Shown: positions 1-7,441, numbered from the stretch's first letter. The stretch is DNA of 11,335 nucleotides from Anaerolineales bacterium (GCA_016932955.1 JAFGBV010000266.1:1-11335), one strand, 5' to 3'. Notes: a model not told the origin generated them from the letters alone. A program made the numbers and translations.

Positions 1-454
1 CCACGCGCAGCTTGGCGGCATTGGTCAGCGGCTCGGTTTCATCGACCAGTGCAAATAGTTCCAGATCCTGGTTGGTGCCATCGCCAATGGCTGACAGGGT
101 GTACTGCGTATCTGCTGCCAAGTCAAAGGTGCCGCTGATTGCTACGCTGCCCAGGATATCTGGGATGATCTCAATCAGATATTCACCCGGGGCAAAATCT
201 AATTCTGCGACAGTCTCGCCGAACTCGAAGCCGGTGAGTGCATCTGCGCCATTGACCCGAACCGTCACTGCAGTATCAGCCTGGTCGGGGGCAAAGGGTG
301 CAAAATGAGCAACATTGACAATTGCATTGGCGTTAGTGTTTTGCAAATCCGAAGTGGGCGGGAAACCGTTGGCTGCAATAGCCGGGATAGTGCTGCCAAT
401 CAGCAGGCTGGCAGCGGCAAACAGGGTTACAAAATACTTGTATACAGTTTTCAT
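1..454 (-). CDS. Secreted DUF4397-type protein, C-terminus cut by window edge
   Basis: The reading frame stays open to the window start, so only about 151 residues are visible. A lipid-free (Sec-type) signal peptide is clear: K2 and K6, a hydrophobic stretch at about residues 8-23, and an AIAA cleavage region near residues 25-28. The mature part has the DUF4397 pattern: an IVNVAHFAP strand at about residues 41-49, a short 'VRVNG' strand, 'FAPGEYLIEI', and 'DTQYTLSAIGDG'. This family is made of exported beta-sandwich proteins of unknown function. Two in-frame ATGs lie close together (454 and 460). I chose 454 because the AAAGGA ribosome-binding site ends 7 nt before it but only 1 nt before the other. 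No partner gene is visible; the neighbour upstream is separated by strong hairpins. Confidence 0.8.
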   Translation of the reverse strand, partial: MKTVYKYFVTLFAAASLLIGSTIPAIAANGFPPTSDLQNTNANAIVNVAHFAPFAPDQADTAVTVRVNGADALTGFEFGETVAELDFAPGEYLIEIIPDILGSVAISGTFDLAADTQYTLSAIGDGTNQDLELFALVDETEPLTNAAKLRV

Positions 455-525
455 CTTCATTTCCTTTCTTTAGGTTAGTTTGCGGCGCATCGTTTAATTT
501 GGTAATATGCACCCTTATTGTCCAT

Positions 526-554
526 ATATTATCATGATATCAAGATATTATCAA
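526..554 (-). promoter_or_regulatory. Candidate promoter of the DUF4397 gene in an AT-rich repeat patch
   Basis: On the minus strand TTGATA (549-554) and TAATAT (526-531) are 17 bp apart, a fair sigma-70-type match. A competing -10, GATAAT, overlaps it. The patch also holds two copies of ATATTATCA (526-534 and 545-553) and the 10-bp palindrome TATCATGATA (530-539). The sequence is so AT-rich that chance matches are likely, so this is tentative. Confidence 0.35.
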
Positions 555-606
555 TATTGTGTCTATATAAAATCCATAAAATGAGAGTTTTCTAATCATT
601 GAAAGC

Positions 607-637
607 AAACCTCCCCCGTCTGGCACGGGGGAGGTTT
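607..637 (-). terminator. GC-rich hairpin downstream of the channel/RAM gene pair
   Basis: Positions 607-619 and 625-637 form a perfect 13-bp stem with the 5-nt loop CTGGC (loop read on the plus strand). On the minus strand it lies beyond the end of the RAM-domain gene and is followed by GCTTTC, which is only a weak U-tract. It probably helps end the channel/RAM transcript or protects its 3' end. Confidence 0.5.
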
Positions 638-640
638 GGG

Positions 641-688
641 GGTAGCCAGAAAAGGCTCGGGCTGCAGCCTGAGCCTTTTCTGGCTACC
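641..688 (-). terminator. Long near-perfect palindrome after the RAM-domain gene
   Basis: Positions 641-658 and 671-688 are perfectly complementary (18 bp). The 12-nt centre holds a further palindrome, GGCTGCAGCC (660-669), flanked by a G-T pair, so nearly all 48 nt can fold back. It begins 24 nt after the stop codon of the RAM-domain gene. There is no U-tract beyond the stem, so it may be a processed 3'-end stabiliser or a dispersed palindromic element rather than a classical intrinsic terminator. Confidence 0.5.
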
Positions 689-711
689 AGACGGCAATAG
701 CGCTACGATGA

Positions 712-945
712 TTAGTCGTTGCTGCCAGCTAGGCAGGTGAGGGTATGGGTAATGCCTGGGATCGGTTGAATGCTAATATTGATGATATTGCTCAGGTGGT
801 TGATATCTGTGGCTTTCACGATGGCGATGGCATCATAAGGGCCAAAAGTGGTATGGGCTTCTAGAACCCCTTCAACTTTTGCCAGTTGGCGCACTACATC
901 GCGCACTTCACCCGTGCGAATATTGATCAAAACGAAGGCTTTCAT
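712..945 (-). CDS. Stand-alone Lrp/AsnC effector-binding (RAM) domain protein
   Basis: The 77-residue product (from the ATG) matches only the C-terminal ligand-binding RAM domain of Lrp/AsnC regulators: a beta strand 'KAFVLINI', a helix with 'VVRQLAKVEGVLEAH', the turn 'TFGPYDAIAIVKA', and a final strand 'ITHTLTCL'. There is no helix-turn-helix and no room for one. Family knowledge: such lone domains form dimers or larger rings and bind amino acids or other small effectors; some are thought to work with full-length regulators. The gene follows the formate/nitrite-type channel after 38 nt and is surely co-transcribed, so a sensing role for that channel or its pathway is a reasonable inference. 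The start is uncertain: an in-frame TTG at 948 lies 9 nt after AAGGA, the ATG at 945 lies 12 nt after it. Confidence 0.82.
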   Translation of the reverse strand: MKAFVLINIRTGEVRDVVRQLAKVEGVLEAHTTFGPYDAIAIVKATDINHLSNIINISIQPIPGITHTLTCLAGSND

Positions 946-983
946 CAATTCAATTCTTCCTTTCTATAATCATTGCTTATGCA

Positions 984-1871
984 TTAATCCTGGTTGCGCA
1001 GGAAGATTGCCCAATAGATTGAGGCAACCAACACAGCGCCGCCAATGACGTTGCCAATCGTGACCGGTAGCAGGTTGTTGAGCAAGAAGGTGCCCCAATT
1101 GAGCCCTTCCACGCTGACGCCAAGGGTGGCTGCTTTTTCGATAAAAGCCGGATCGAAATCCTTGATGAATAACGCCACAGGGATGAAGTACATATTGGCA
1201 ACACTGTGCTCAAAGCCAGCCGCCACAAAAGCCGTAATGGGGAAGATGATCGCAGCGATTTTATCAATCGTACTGCGTGCACTAAATGTCATCCAAACCG
1301 CCAGGCACACCAGTGCATTGCACAAGATGCCCAACGCGATTGCCTCCACGAACCCAAGGTGGACTTTGCTGTGAGCAATCTTGAGCGCGGTCACGCCTAC
1401 ATTCGGTGTTCCGAAGGTGTACTGCTTGCTAAAAAATACCACCAGCGCGGTGAAGACTGATCCGACGAAATTGCCCAGATAAACGATCAGCCAATTCCGC
1501 AGCAAAGCCAGTGTGGTCACCTTGCGGCTTGCCCATGCCATCACAATGAGATTGTTGCCGGTGAAGAGCTCGGCGCCGCCAACAACCACCAGGATCAGAC
1601 CCAGGCAGAAAGCCAGGCCGGTGAGCAGGCGAGTGACCCCGTATGGCAGGCTTGTCAGCAGGCTGGTAGCCCCATCTGGCGTGGTGGAAGCCATTGTTCC
1701 TGCGTTGACGGTGGTTGCAAAAATCGCCCCCAGTGCGATAAAAGCGCCTGCCAAGACAGCCAGCATGAACATGGTCAATGCAGGCATCTCAGCCTTGCGC
1801 ACGCCAAGGTACTCAGCGCGTCGTGCCATCTCTGCGGGTAACAGTGCATCAATCCGAATTTCAGTAGTCAT
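984..1871 (-). CDS. Formate/nitrite transporter (FNT) family channel, FocA-like
   Basis: A 295-residue inner-membrane protein of normal length for pentameric FNT channels, which pass formate, nitrite, hydrosulfide or similar small monovalent anions. Six membrane segments can be placed at about 33-55, 85-115 (broken), 125-147, 173-197, 205-237 (broken) and 262-290. Both family signatures are present: GGAELFTG at 98-105 and GILCNALVCLA at 181-191. The 'GFEHSVANM' motif contains the central pore histidine, H222. Sequence alone does not settle the substrate; the fermentative gene context favours formate. The ATG is preceded by AGGAG with a 10-nt spacer. The gene is divergent from ppdK and is followed closely by the RAM-domain gene. 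Confidence 0.93.
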   Translation of the reverse strand: MTTEIRIDALLPAEMARRAEYLGVRKAEMPALTMFMLAVLAGAFIALGAIFATTVNAGTMASTTPDGATSLLTSLPYGVTRLLTGLAFCLGLILVVVGGAELFTGNNLIVMAWASRKVTTLALLRNWLIVYLGNFVGSVFTALVVFFSKQYTFGTPNVGVTALKIAHSKVHLGFVEAIALGILCNALVCLAVWMTFSARSTIDKIAAIIFPITAFVAAGFEHSVANMYFIPVALFIKDFDPAFIEKAATLGVSVEGLNWGTFLLNNLLPVTIGNVIGGAVLVASIYWAIFLRNQD

Positions 1872-1906
1872 AGATAGTTCACTCCTACAATTACTTATGT
1901 TATCTC

Positions 1907-1935
1907 ATGTTACTTGCTCTCTGTCTTATTGGCAA
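1907..1935 (-). promoter_or_regulatory. Candidate promoter of the FNT channel operon
   Basis: On the minus strand TTGCCA (1930-1935) and TAACAT (1907-1912) are separated by 17 bp, matching the sigma-70 consensus at 5/6 and 4/6 positions. The predicted start of transcription is near 1900, about 30 nt before the ATG. The adjoining palindrome at 1935-1950 overlaps the edge of the -35 box, as expected for an activator that compensates for a weak promoter. Confidence 0.45.
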
Positions 1936-1950
1936 GTGACAAAAATCACT
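1935..1950. promoter_or_regulatory. CRP/FNR-like operator between the FNT channel and ppdK genes
   Basis: A perfect inverted repeat, AGTGA-N6-TCACT, has the GTGA-N6-TCAC core typical of CRP/FNR-family binding sites. Its centre is about 42 bp upstream of the predicted start for the channel operon, the usual spot for a class II activator. It is about 64 bp upstream of the tentative ppdK start. No regulator gene is in the window, so the binding protein is unknown. Confidence 0.45.
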
Positions 1951-1994
1951 AGCTACACCCTGACACAGGTTGTAGATAAATTTCCTGTGAATGC

Positions 1995-2000
1995 TATAAA
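1995..2000 (+). promoter_or_regulatory. Tentative extended -10 element of ppdK
   Basis: TGCTATAAA forms an extended -10 (TG at 1992-1993, TATAAA at 1995-2000). The best -35 candidate, TTGTAG at 1970-1975, is weak and 19 bp away. The predicted start lies near 2007, giving a leader of about 93 nt. Confidence 0.35.
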
Positions 2001-2058
2001 ATTTTCTATTCCCTGTGGTAAACTATACGCTTGGGTCTCTGACCGATATCGAATCTAT

Positions 2059-2073
2059 TCAGGATTGTCCTGA
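2059..2073 (+). repeat. Short inverted repeat in the ppdK leader
   Basis: TCAGGA-TTG-TCCTGA is a perfect 6-bp inverted repeat around 3 nt, ending 16 nt before the ribosome-binding site GGAGG (2090-2094). It could be a small hairpin in the mRNA leader or an operator. Its role is unknown. Confidence 0.4.
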
Positions 2074-2099
2074 TAATTAATTTTTACCTGGAGGAAAAA

Positions 2100-4862
2100 A
2101 TGGCTGATAAGAAATGGGTTTACTTATTTGAAGAGGTTAATGAAGCCGAAGCATACGCTGGCAACTGGGAGGGGGTGCGCGCCTTGCTGGGGGGGAAGGG
2201 TTCCGGACTTGCAGATATGACCCGCGCTCATGTGCCGGTTCCGCCTGGCTTTACTGTCACGACCGAGGCTTGTAATGCATACCAGGCGCAGGGCGTTTTC
2301 CCGCCTGGGATGTGGGAGCAAGAACTTGAAGCTCTAAAACAGGTGGAGGACAAGACTGGCAAAAAATTTGGCGATCCCACCAATCCCTTGCTTGTTTCTT
2401 GCCGTTCAGGTGCGAAGTTCTCCATGCCTGGCATGATGGATACCGTGCTCAATATCGGTCTGAACGATCAAACTGCTGAGGGAATGGTCAAACTGTCCGG
2501 CGATGCTCGTTTTGTTTATGACTCCTTCCGCCGCCTGGTTGAAATGTTTGGTACGGTGGTGCTGGGCATCGCGGATGAGGCTTTTGAAGAGCCGCTGAAG
2601 AAACACAAGGCCAAGAAAGGGTATAAGCTGGATACGGAGATGACGGCTGAGGATTGGAAGGTGATCACTCAGGAATTTAAGGCTGTGGTGAAGAAAGAAA
2701 AAGGCTTTGATTTCCCCCAGGATCCTTTCAAGCAACTTGAGCTGGCGACCGAAGCGGTGTTCAAATCGTGGAATGGCAAACGGGCGGTGGATTATCGCCG
2801 CGCCACCAATATTCCTGATGATCTGGGGACAGCCGTCAATATTCAAACGATGGTTTTTGGAAACATGGGGAACACTTCTGGAACGGGTGTAGCCTTCACC
2901 CGCGATCCCTCCACTGGCGAGAATATCATGTTCGGAGATTACCTGCTCAATGCCCAGGGCGAGGATGTGGTGGCGGGAATCCGCAACACAGAGAAGATCG
3001 CTCACCTGGTCAAGGATATGCCGGATGTCTACAGCCAATTTATGAGCATCACAGCCAGTCTGGAGCAGCATTACCGCGAAATGCAGGATGTGGAATTCAC
3101 CATCGAGCGTGGCAAGTTGTGGATGCTGCAGACCCGTAATGGGAAGCGCACTGCCAAGGCAGCGGTCACGATCGCTGTGGATATGGCGAACGAAAGCCTG
3201 ATTGGCAGGGAAGAGGCTGTGCTGCGCGTAACCCCTGAGCAGGTGGACACGCTGCTACACCCGCAGTTCGATGCGAATGTAAAGAAAGATGCCCAGAAGG
3301 GCGGTCGGCAGTTTGCCAAGGGTGTGAATGCCTCCCCCGGCGCGGCTGTGGGACAGATCTATTTTGATGCCGATATGGCAGAGAAAATGGCCAAGGAACA
3401 CAAGCAAGATGTGATCATGGTGCGTCCATTTACCAAACCAGATGACGTGCATGGGATGATCGCAGCCAAAGGTATCTTGACCAGTGAGGGTGGTGCCACC
3501 TCCCATGCTGCTGTGGTCGCTCGCCAGTTTGGTGTGCCTTGCGTGGTGGGTGCCTCTTCTGTCAAGATCGACCTGGAAAAGCGCGAGATGGAATCGAGTG
3601 GAACCGTGATTAAAGAAGGCGAGTGGATCTCGGTCGATGGTACAACGGGTGAAGTCTTTGTTGGGCAGATTCCCACTTTTGCCCCCAGCCTGGAGGAGCA
3701 AACAGACTTGTTGACCCTGCTCACCTGGGCTGATGAAATCTCTGCCCGTCCAGACATCCGCACGCTTTCGAATGGCCAGAAGACGCGCGGTTTGCAGGTC
3801 TGGGCAAACGCCGATTACCCCAAAGATGCGCGCCGCGCACGCTCTTATGGTGCAGTGGGGATTGGGCTATGCCGCACCGAGCACATGTTCTTTGAGCCTG
3901 AGCGCTTGCCGACGGTGCAGCGCATGATTCTCGCTAAGACTCCTCAGGAACGCGAAGCCGCGCTGGATGAATTACTGCCGTTCCAGCGCTCGGATTTCGA
4001 AGGCTTGTTTGAGGCGATGAATGGTTACCCGGTGATTATTCGCCTGATCGACCCGCCGCTGCACGAGTTCATGCCGGATGAGGAGAAGCTCTTGGAAGAG
4101 ATCATCACCATGCGCGTGAAAGGTGAGACGAAGGGCTTGAAAGAGAAAGAAGACCTTCTGACAGCGATCCGCTCGATGCACGAGAGCAATCCCATGATGG
4201 GTCTGCGTGGCGTGCGTTTGAGCATTTACATGCCGCAGATCGTTGAGATGCAGGTGCGGGCAATCTTTGAGGCTGCTGCAAACCAGACGCTGAAGGGCGT
4301 GGTGGTAAAACCCGAAGTGATGATCCCACTTACCGGCACAGTTGCTGAGCTGAAGTGGATCCAGCCGCGCCTGGAACGGATTGCTTCTGCCGTCATGGAG
4401 GAGAAGAAAGTGACCTTTGCCTACAAGTTTGGCACGATGATCGAAATCCCCCGCGCGGCTGTAACCGCAGCGGAGATTGCCGAATTGGCCGAGTTCTTCT
4501 CCTTTGGCACCAACGATCTGACCCAAATGACATTTGGTTACAGCCGAGATGATGCCGAGCGTAACTTCCTTGTTCTGTATGTGGAACAGGGCATTCTGCC
4601 CAAGAATCCCTTCCAAACATTGGATCGTGGCGGGGTGGGGCGACTGATGCAGATGGCTGTGGAAGATGGACGTAAAACCCGTCCGGACCTCGAAGTAGGT
4701 ATTTGTGGTGAGCATGGTGGTGACCCGGACTCGATCGAGTTTTGCCACATGGTGGGCAATAACTATGTTTCTTGCTCGCCCTTCCGTGTCCCAATCGCAC
4801 GCCTGGCTGCGGCGCACTCCGCGCTTAAGCATGCTGGCACGCAGCTTGCTGAAGATAAATAG
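2100..4862 (+). CDS. ppdK: Pyruvate, phosphate dikinase
   Basis: Catalyses the reversible reaction ATP + Pi + pyruvate = AMP + PPi + PEP in the cytosol. Domain order is complete: N-terminal ATP-grasp nucleotide-binding domain (about 20-380, beginning with GGKGSGLADM), swivelling phosphohistidine domain (about 425-520) with catalytic H469 in GGATSHAAVVAR, and the C-terminal PEP/pyruvate TIM barrel (about 540-905). In the barrel CRTEHMFF (591-598), R648 in 'IRLIDPPLHEF', SFGTNDLTQ (801-809) and catalytic C869 in GICGEHGG are all visible. The GGATSHAA and GICGEHGG signatures, with the full PPDK-type ATP-grasp layout, separate it from PEP synthase. At 920 aa it is about 45 residues longer than the Clostridium enzyme, with the extra spread through the chain. 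A strong GGAGG lies 5 nt before the ATG. In an anaerobe it may run toward pyruvate and ATP or toward gluconeogenic PEP. Confidence 0.97.
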   Translation: MADKKWVYLFEEVNEAEAYAGNWEGVRALLGGKGSGLADMTRAHVPVPPGFTVTTEACNAYQAQGVFPPGMWEQELEALKQVEDKTGKKFGDPTNPLLVSCRSGAKFSMPGMMDTVLNIGLNDQTAEGMVKLSGDARFVYDSFRRLVEMFGTVVLGIADEAFEEPLKKHKAKKGYKLDTEMTAEDWKVITQEFKAVVKKEKGFDFPQDPFKQLELATEAVFKSWNGKRAVDYRRATNIPDDLGTAVNIQTMVFGNMGNTSGTGVAFTRDPSTGENIMFGDYLLNAQGEDVVAGIRNTEKIAHLVKDMPDVYSQFMSITASLEQHYREMQDVEFTIERGKLWMLQTRNGKRTAKAAVTIAVDMANESLIGREEAVLRVTPEQVDTLLHPQFDANVKKDAQKGGRQFAKGVNASPGAAVGQIYFDADMAEKMAKEHKQDVIMVRPFTKPDDVHGMIAAKGILTSEGGATSHAAVVARQFGVPCVVGASSVKIDLEKREMESSGTVIKEGEWISVDGTTGEVFVGQIPTFAPSLEEQTDLLTLLTWADEISARPDIRTLSNGQKTRGLQVWANADYPKDARRARSYGAVGIGLCRTEHMFFEPERLPTVQRMILAKTPQEREAALDELLPFQRSDFEGLFEAMNGYPVIIRLIDPPLHEFMPDEEKLLEEIITMRVKGETKGLKEKEDLLTAIRSMHESNPMMGLRGVRLSIYMPQIVEMQVRAIFEAAANQTLKGVVVKPEVMIPLTGTVAELKWIQPRLERIASAVMEEKKVTFAYKFGTMIEIPRAAVTAAEIAELAEFFSFGTNDLTQMTFGYSRDDAERNFLVLYVEQGILPKNPFQTLDRGGVGRLMQMAVEDGRKTRPDLEVGICGEHGGDPDSIEFCHMVGNNYVSCSPFRVPIARLAAAHSALKHAGTQLAEDK

Positions 4863-4867
4863 AAAAA

Positions 4868-4919
4868 CATCGAATCAAAAACGAGCGGCTACTACCTGCC
4901 GCTCGTTTTTGATTCGATG
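4868..4919. terminator. Bidirectional terminator between ppdK and the oxidoreductase operon
   Basis: Positions 4868-4889 and 4898-4919 form a perfect 22-bp stem with an 8-nt loop. An A5 run on one arm and a T5 run on the other mean that each strand reads a GC-rich hairpin top followed by a U-tract. It starts 5 nt after the ppdK stop and ends 10 nt from the stop of the convergent gamma-subunit gene, so it can serve both. Confidence 0.92.
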
Positions 4920-4929
4920 ATGATTATTC

Positions 4930-5481
4930 TTAGAGCTTCAATTCGCCACGAGCAAAGGCAGCCCCTTTGCGAATAGCCTCGATGTTGCCTGGCAAAAAGC
5001 GGCGGTGGCGTTCTGGCAGGTGATTGTGCAGCGATTGCTCAACTGCTTCCAGCGTCAGAATCGGCATCTTCTGCAGCAGTGCTCCTAATGCCACCATATT
5101 GATCAATCGGCGGTTGCCGATTTCCTCCGCAATCTCCTGGGCAGGGATCATCAGCCAATCGATATCGTTACGCTGTGGATCGCGGTTGACCATGGATGAG
5201 TTGACGATCAGAACCCCTCCAACAGCCACAAGAGGTTCGTATTTATCCAGAGAAGGCAGATTGAAGACAACAGCTGCACGGGGGTTCTTGACCGTGGGCG
5301 AGCCTATTTCTTCATCTGCCACAATGACGGTGCAATTGGCGGTGCCGCCGCGCATTTCAGGGCCATAGGATGGCATCCAGGTGACTGCTTTACCCGCATC
5401 CATGCCGGTGAAGGCAAGGATCTGCCCGGCAAATAGAGCGCCCTGCCCCCCAAATCCAGAGAAGACAACTTCGTTTTGCAT
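4930..5481 (-). CDS. 2-oxoacid:ferredoxin oxidoreductase, gamma subunit
   Basis: At 183 residues this is the normal size for the separate gamma subunit of four-subunit 2-oxoacid:acceptor oxidoreductases (POR/KOR/VOR). Family features are the N-terminal GFGGQG (9-14), with 'LFAGQILAF' after it, and SYGPEMRGG (38-46), which lines the CoA-binding region in this family. It is the last of four genes, 18 nt after the beta subunit, with GGAG 8 nt before its ATG. The complex oxidises a 2-oxoacid with CoA to acyl-CoA and CO2, reducing ferredoxin; this subunit contributes to CoA handling. Substrate cannot be decided from this chain; the alpha subunit suggests branched-chain acids. Names used for related genes include korC and vorC, so I give no symbol. 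Confidence 0.92.
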   Translation of the reverse strand: MQNEVVFSGFGGQGALFAGQILAFTGMDAGKAVTWMPSYGPEMRGGTANCTVIVADEEIGSPTVKNPRAAVVFNLPSLDKYEPLVAVGGVLIVNSSMVNRDPQRNDIDWLMIPAQEIAEEIGNRRLINMVALGALLQKMPILTLEAVEQSLHNHLPERHRRFLPGNIEAIRKGAAFARGELKL

Positions 5482-5499
5482 TTGCTAATCTCCCTCCGC

Positions 5500-6285
5500 T
5501 TAGAACTTTAACCCTTCCAGGGCTGGGTTAACCTTGTAATCTCCAATGGGGAAATATGGGATCATGTGCTCTTCAAGCCAGATGGTGGCCTCGTGAGGTG
5601 TCATACCCCAGTTGGTGGGGCAGGTAGAAAGTAGCTCCACCATGGCAAAGCCCAGGCCGCGTTTCTGGGTTTCAAAGGCCATGCGGATGGCTTTCTTAGC
5701 CATGCGGATATTCTTTGGATCATGCAGACTACGCCGCACGATGTAACCAGCGCCATCCATCTTCGCCAGCACTTCTGACATGCGCAGCGGGATACCCTGG
5801 CTTTCTACATCGCGACCGTTGGGCGAGGAGGTGGTTTTCATCCCAGCCAGGGTAGTAGGCGCCATCTGCCCGCCGGTCATGCCGTAAATGGCATTGTTGA
5901 TAAAAATGGTGGTGATGTTTTCGCCACGCCCGGCAACATGCATGATCTCAGACATCCCGATGGATGCCAGGTCGCCATCACCCTGGTAGGTGAAGACAAA
6001 ACGGTCAGGCAGAACACGCTTGATGCCAGTTGCCATGGCAGGGGCTCGACCATGGGCAGCCTCGACAAAGTCACACTCAAAGTAATAGTAGGCAAACACA
6101 GAACAGCCCACCGGCGCAACGCCAATCGTTTCTCCGACGATTCCCATCTCATCCAGTACCTCTGCAACGAGCCGGTGAGCAATCCCATGCGTGCAGCCGG
6201 GGCAGTAGTGCATAGGGGTATCGGTGAGAGCAGATGGGCGGATGTATACGGTTTCGACTTTCTTTTCTTCCACTGTGGTATCCAT
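5500..6285 (-). CDS. 2-oxoacid:ferredoxin oxidoreductase, TPP-binding beta subunit
   Basis: This 261-residue chain binds thiamine pyrophosphate and forms the active site with the alpha subunit. Visible motifs are YCPGC (27-31), HGRA (78-81), and the TPP/Mg signature GDGD (102-105) followed after about 25 residues by N130-N131 and AIYGMTGGQ (132-140). Unlike single-chain pyruvate:ferredoxin oxidoreductase it has no ferredoxin domain of its own; that is encoded by the small first gene of the operon. It lies 21 nt after the alpha-subunit gene, with GGAGAGG about 8 nt before the ATG. Related proteins are called KorB, VorA or PorB in different organisms, so the symbol is left blank. Family assignment is secure, substrate is not. 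Confidence 0.93.
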   Translation of the reverse strand: MDTTVEEKKVETVYIRPSALTDTPMHYCPGCTHGIAHRLVAEVLDEMGIVGETIGVAPVGCSVFAYYYFECDFVEAAHGRAPAMATGIKRVLPDRFVFTYQGDGDLASIGMSEIMHVAGRGENITTIFINNAIYGMTGGQMAPTTLAGMKTTSSPNGRDVESQGIPLRMSEVLAKMDGAGYIVRRSLHDPKNIRMAKKAIRMAFETQKRGLGFAMVELLSTCPTNWGMTPHEATIWLEEHMIPYFPIGDYKVNPALEGLKF

Positions 6286-6306
6286 GAATAATACCTCTCC
6301 TTGTTC

Positions 6307-7431
6307 TCAGTCGAGCGAAATCACGCCATCATTCAAGCGCTGCAGCCAGCGCTGCCGCGGATCGCCGCCCAGATTCTTCGGCTCTTTCACCAGGCGGTTG
6401 ATTTCGCTAAGGATTTCATCCGGATAAGGCACAATACCGCCAGCACGACCGAAAAATTCAACCGGCACGCGATCTTTGACTGCAAGGCGTACGTCATCGA
6501 GCATTTGCCCGGTGTTCATCTCAACCACCAGAATACCCTTTGTTTGCTTGGATAATTCTTCCACCAGGTCAAAGGGATAGGGGCTGACGGTGATCGGTCG
6601 CAGCAAGCCAATCTTGATTCCCTGAGCGCGGGCAGTACGAACGGCGGTCAGGGCTACGCGCCCGGCAGTGCCAAAGCCAATCACCACATATTCTGCGTCA
6701 TCGAGGTAGTATTCCTTATAACGCAACTCGTTAGCCTGGATCTCATACCAGCGATTGATGGTCTTAATGTTATAGCGCTCTTGGTCTGGTGGGTCGATGT
6801 AAATTGAGGATAGAACCCGTTGCTTTCTGCCTTTTGCACCTGTGGTGGCGTAATCTGGCGCTATGGTGCGCACGGGGCGCATTTCTGGGAACTCGGCGGG
6901 CTCCATCATTTGGCCTATGCTGCCGTCGGCCATCACGATCGTAATACAGCGATACTTGTCTGCCAGGTCAAATGCCAATATGGTCAGATCAATCGCTTCC
7001 TGCACACTGGCTGGGGCAAGGACGATAGGGTGATAATCCCCGTGCCCGCCGCCGTGCACGATTTGGTTGTAATCGCCTTGCGAGGGGGCAATATTGCCCA
7101 GGCCAGGCCCACCGCGCACCACGTCGATCAGCACACAGGGTAATTCGGTGCCAGCGATATAGGAAAGTCCTTCCATCATCAGGCTTACACCTGGGCTGGA
7201 AGATGAGCTCATCACGCGCACCCCTGCGCAAGCCGCGCCGTACACCATATTCACAGCGGCCACTTCGCTCTCGGCCTGCAGGAAAGTGCGGCCCAGTTCA
7301 GGCATGCGATGCGACATCCATTCCAGGATTTCTGTTTGGGGTGTGATTGGATACCCAAAATATGCCTGGCAGCCTGCGCGTACAGCGGCCTCTGCCATGG
7401 CCAAATTACCTTCGAGAAGTTCCTTAGCCAT
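6307..7431 (-). CDS. vorB: 2-oxoacid:ferredoxin oxidoreductase, alpha subunit, VorB-like
   Basis: At 374 residues it is of usual length for the alpha (pyrimidine-binding plus transketolase-C) subunit. In order: GYPITPQTE (26-34), QAESE (52-56) with the glutamate that activates TPP, SSSSSPG (75-81), RGGPGLG (106-112) and GGGHGDY (127-133). The combination of 'GGPGLGNIAPSQGDY' and 'GGGHGDY' resembles the 2-ketoisovalerate (3-methyl-2-oxobutanoate) oxidoreductase VorB type more than KorA-type 2-oxoglutarate enzymes. That makes branched-chain 2-oxoacids from valine, leucine and isoleucine the likeliest substrates, though this is inferred from motif memory. The ATG follows AGGAG by 7 nt, and the ribosome-binding site overlaps the stop codon of the ferredoxin-like gene, suggesting translational coupling. 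Confidence 0.9.
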   Translation of the reverse strand: MAKELLEGNLAMAEAAVRAGCQAYFGYPITPQTEILEWMSHRMPELGRTFLQAESEVAAVNMVYGAACAGVRVMSSSSSPGVSLMMEGLSYIAGTELPCVLIDVVRGGPGLGNIAPSQGDYNQIVHGGGHGDYHPIVLAPASVQEAIDLTILAFDLADKYRCITIVMADGSIGQMMEPAEFPEMRPVRTIAPDYATTGAKGRKQRVLSSIYIDPPDQERYNIKTINRWYEIQANELRYKEYYLDDAEYVVIGFGTAGRVALTAVRTARAQGIKIGLLRPITVSPYPFDLVEELSKQTKGILVVEMNTGQMLDDVRLAVKDRVPVEFFGRAGGIVPYPDEILSEINRLVKEPKNLGGDPRQRWLQRLNDGVISLD

Positions 7432-7441
7432 GAAGAATCTC

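Noticed and set aside
12..308. Plus-strand open frame opposite the DUF4397 gene
   Set aside because: The minus-strand frame has a signal peptide and a family match; this one is Ser-rich with no features.
1513..2073. Plus-strand open frame of 186 codons over the channel gene and its promoter
   Set aside because: It overlaps the clear FNT channel gene on the other strand and runs into the divergent promoter region; the translation is low-complexity and basic.
2406..3071. Open frame of 221 codons antisense to the N-terminal half of ppdK
   Set aside because: Same reasons: no domain, complete overlap with ppdK, composition typical of an antisense shadow.
3972..4832. Long open frame (286 codons) on the minus strand inside ppdK
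   Set aside because: It is fully antisense to a perfectly conserved gene, its translation is rich in His, Arg and Leu with no recognisable domain, and it has no fitting ribosome-binding site. It is a shadow of ppdK codon bias.
2100..4862. PEP synthase (ppsA) instead of PPDK
   Set aside because: Length (920 aa), the N-terminal GGKGSGLADM layout and the barrel motifs fit pyruvate phosphate dikinase; PEP synthases are shorter and have different spacing.
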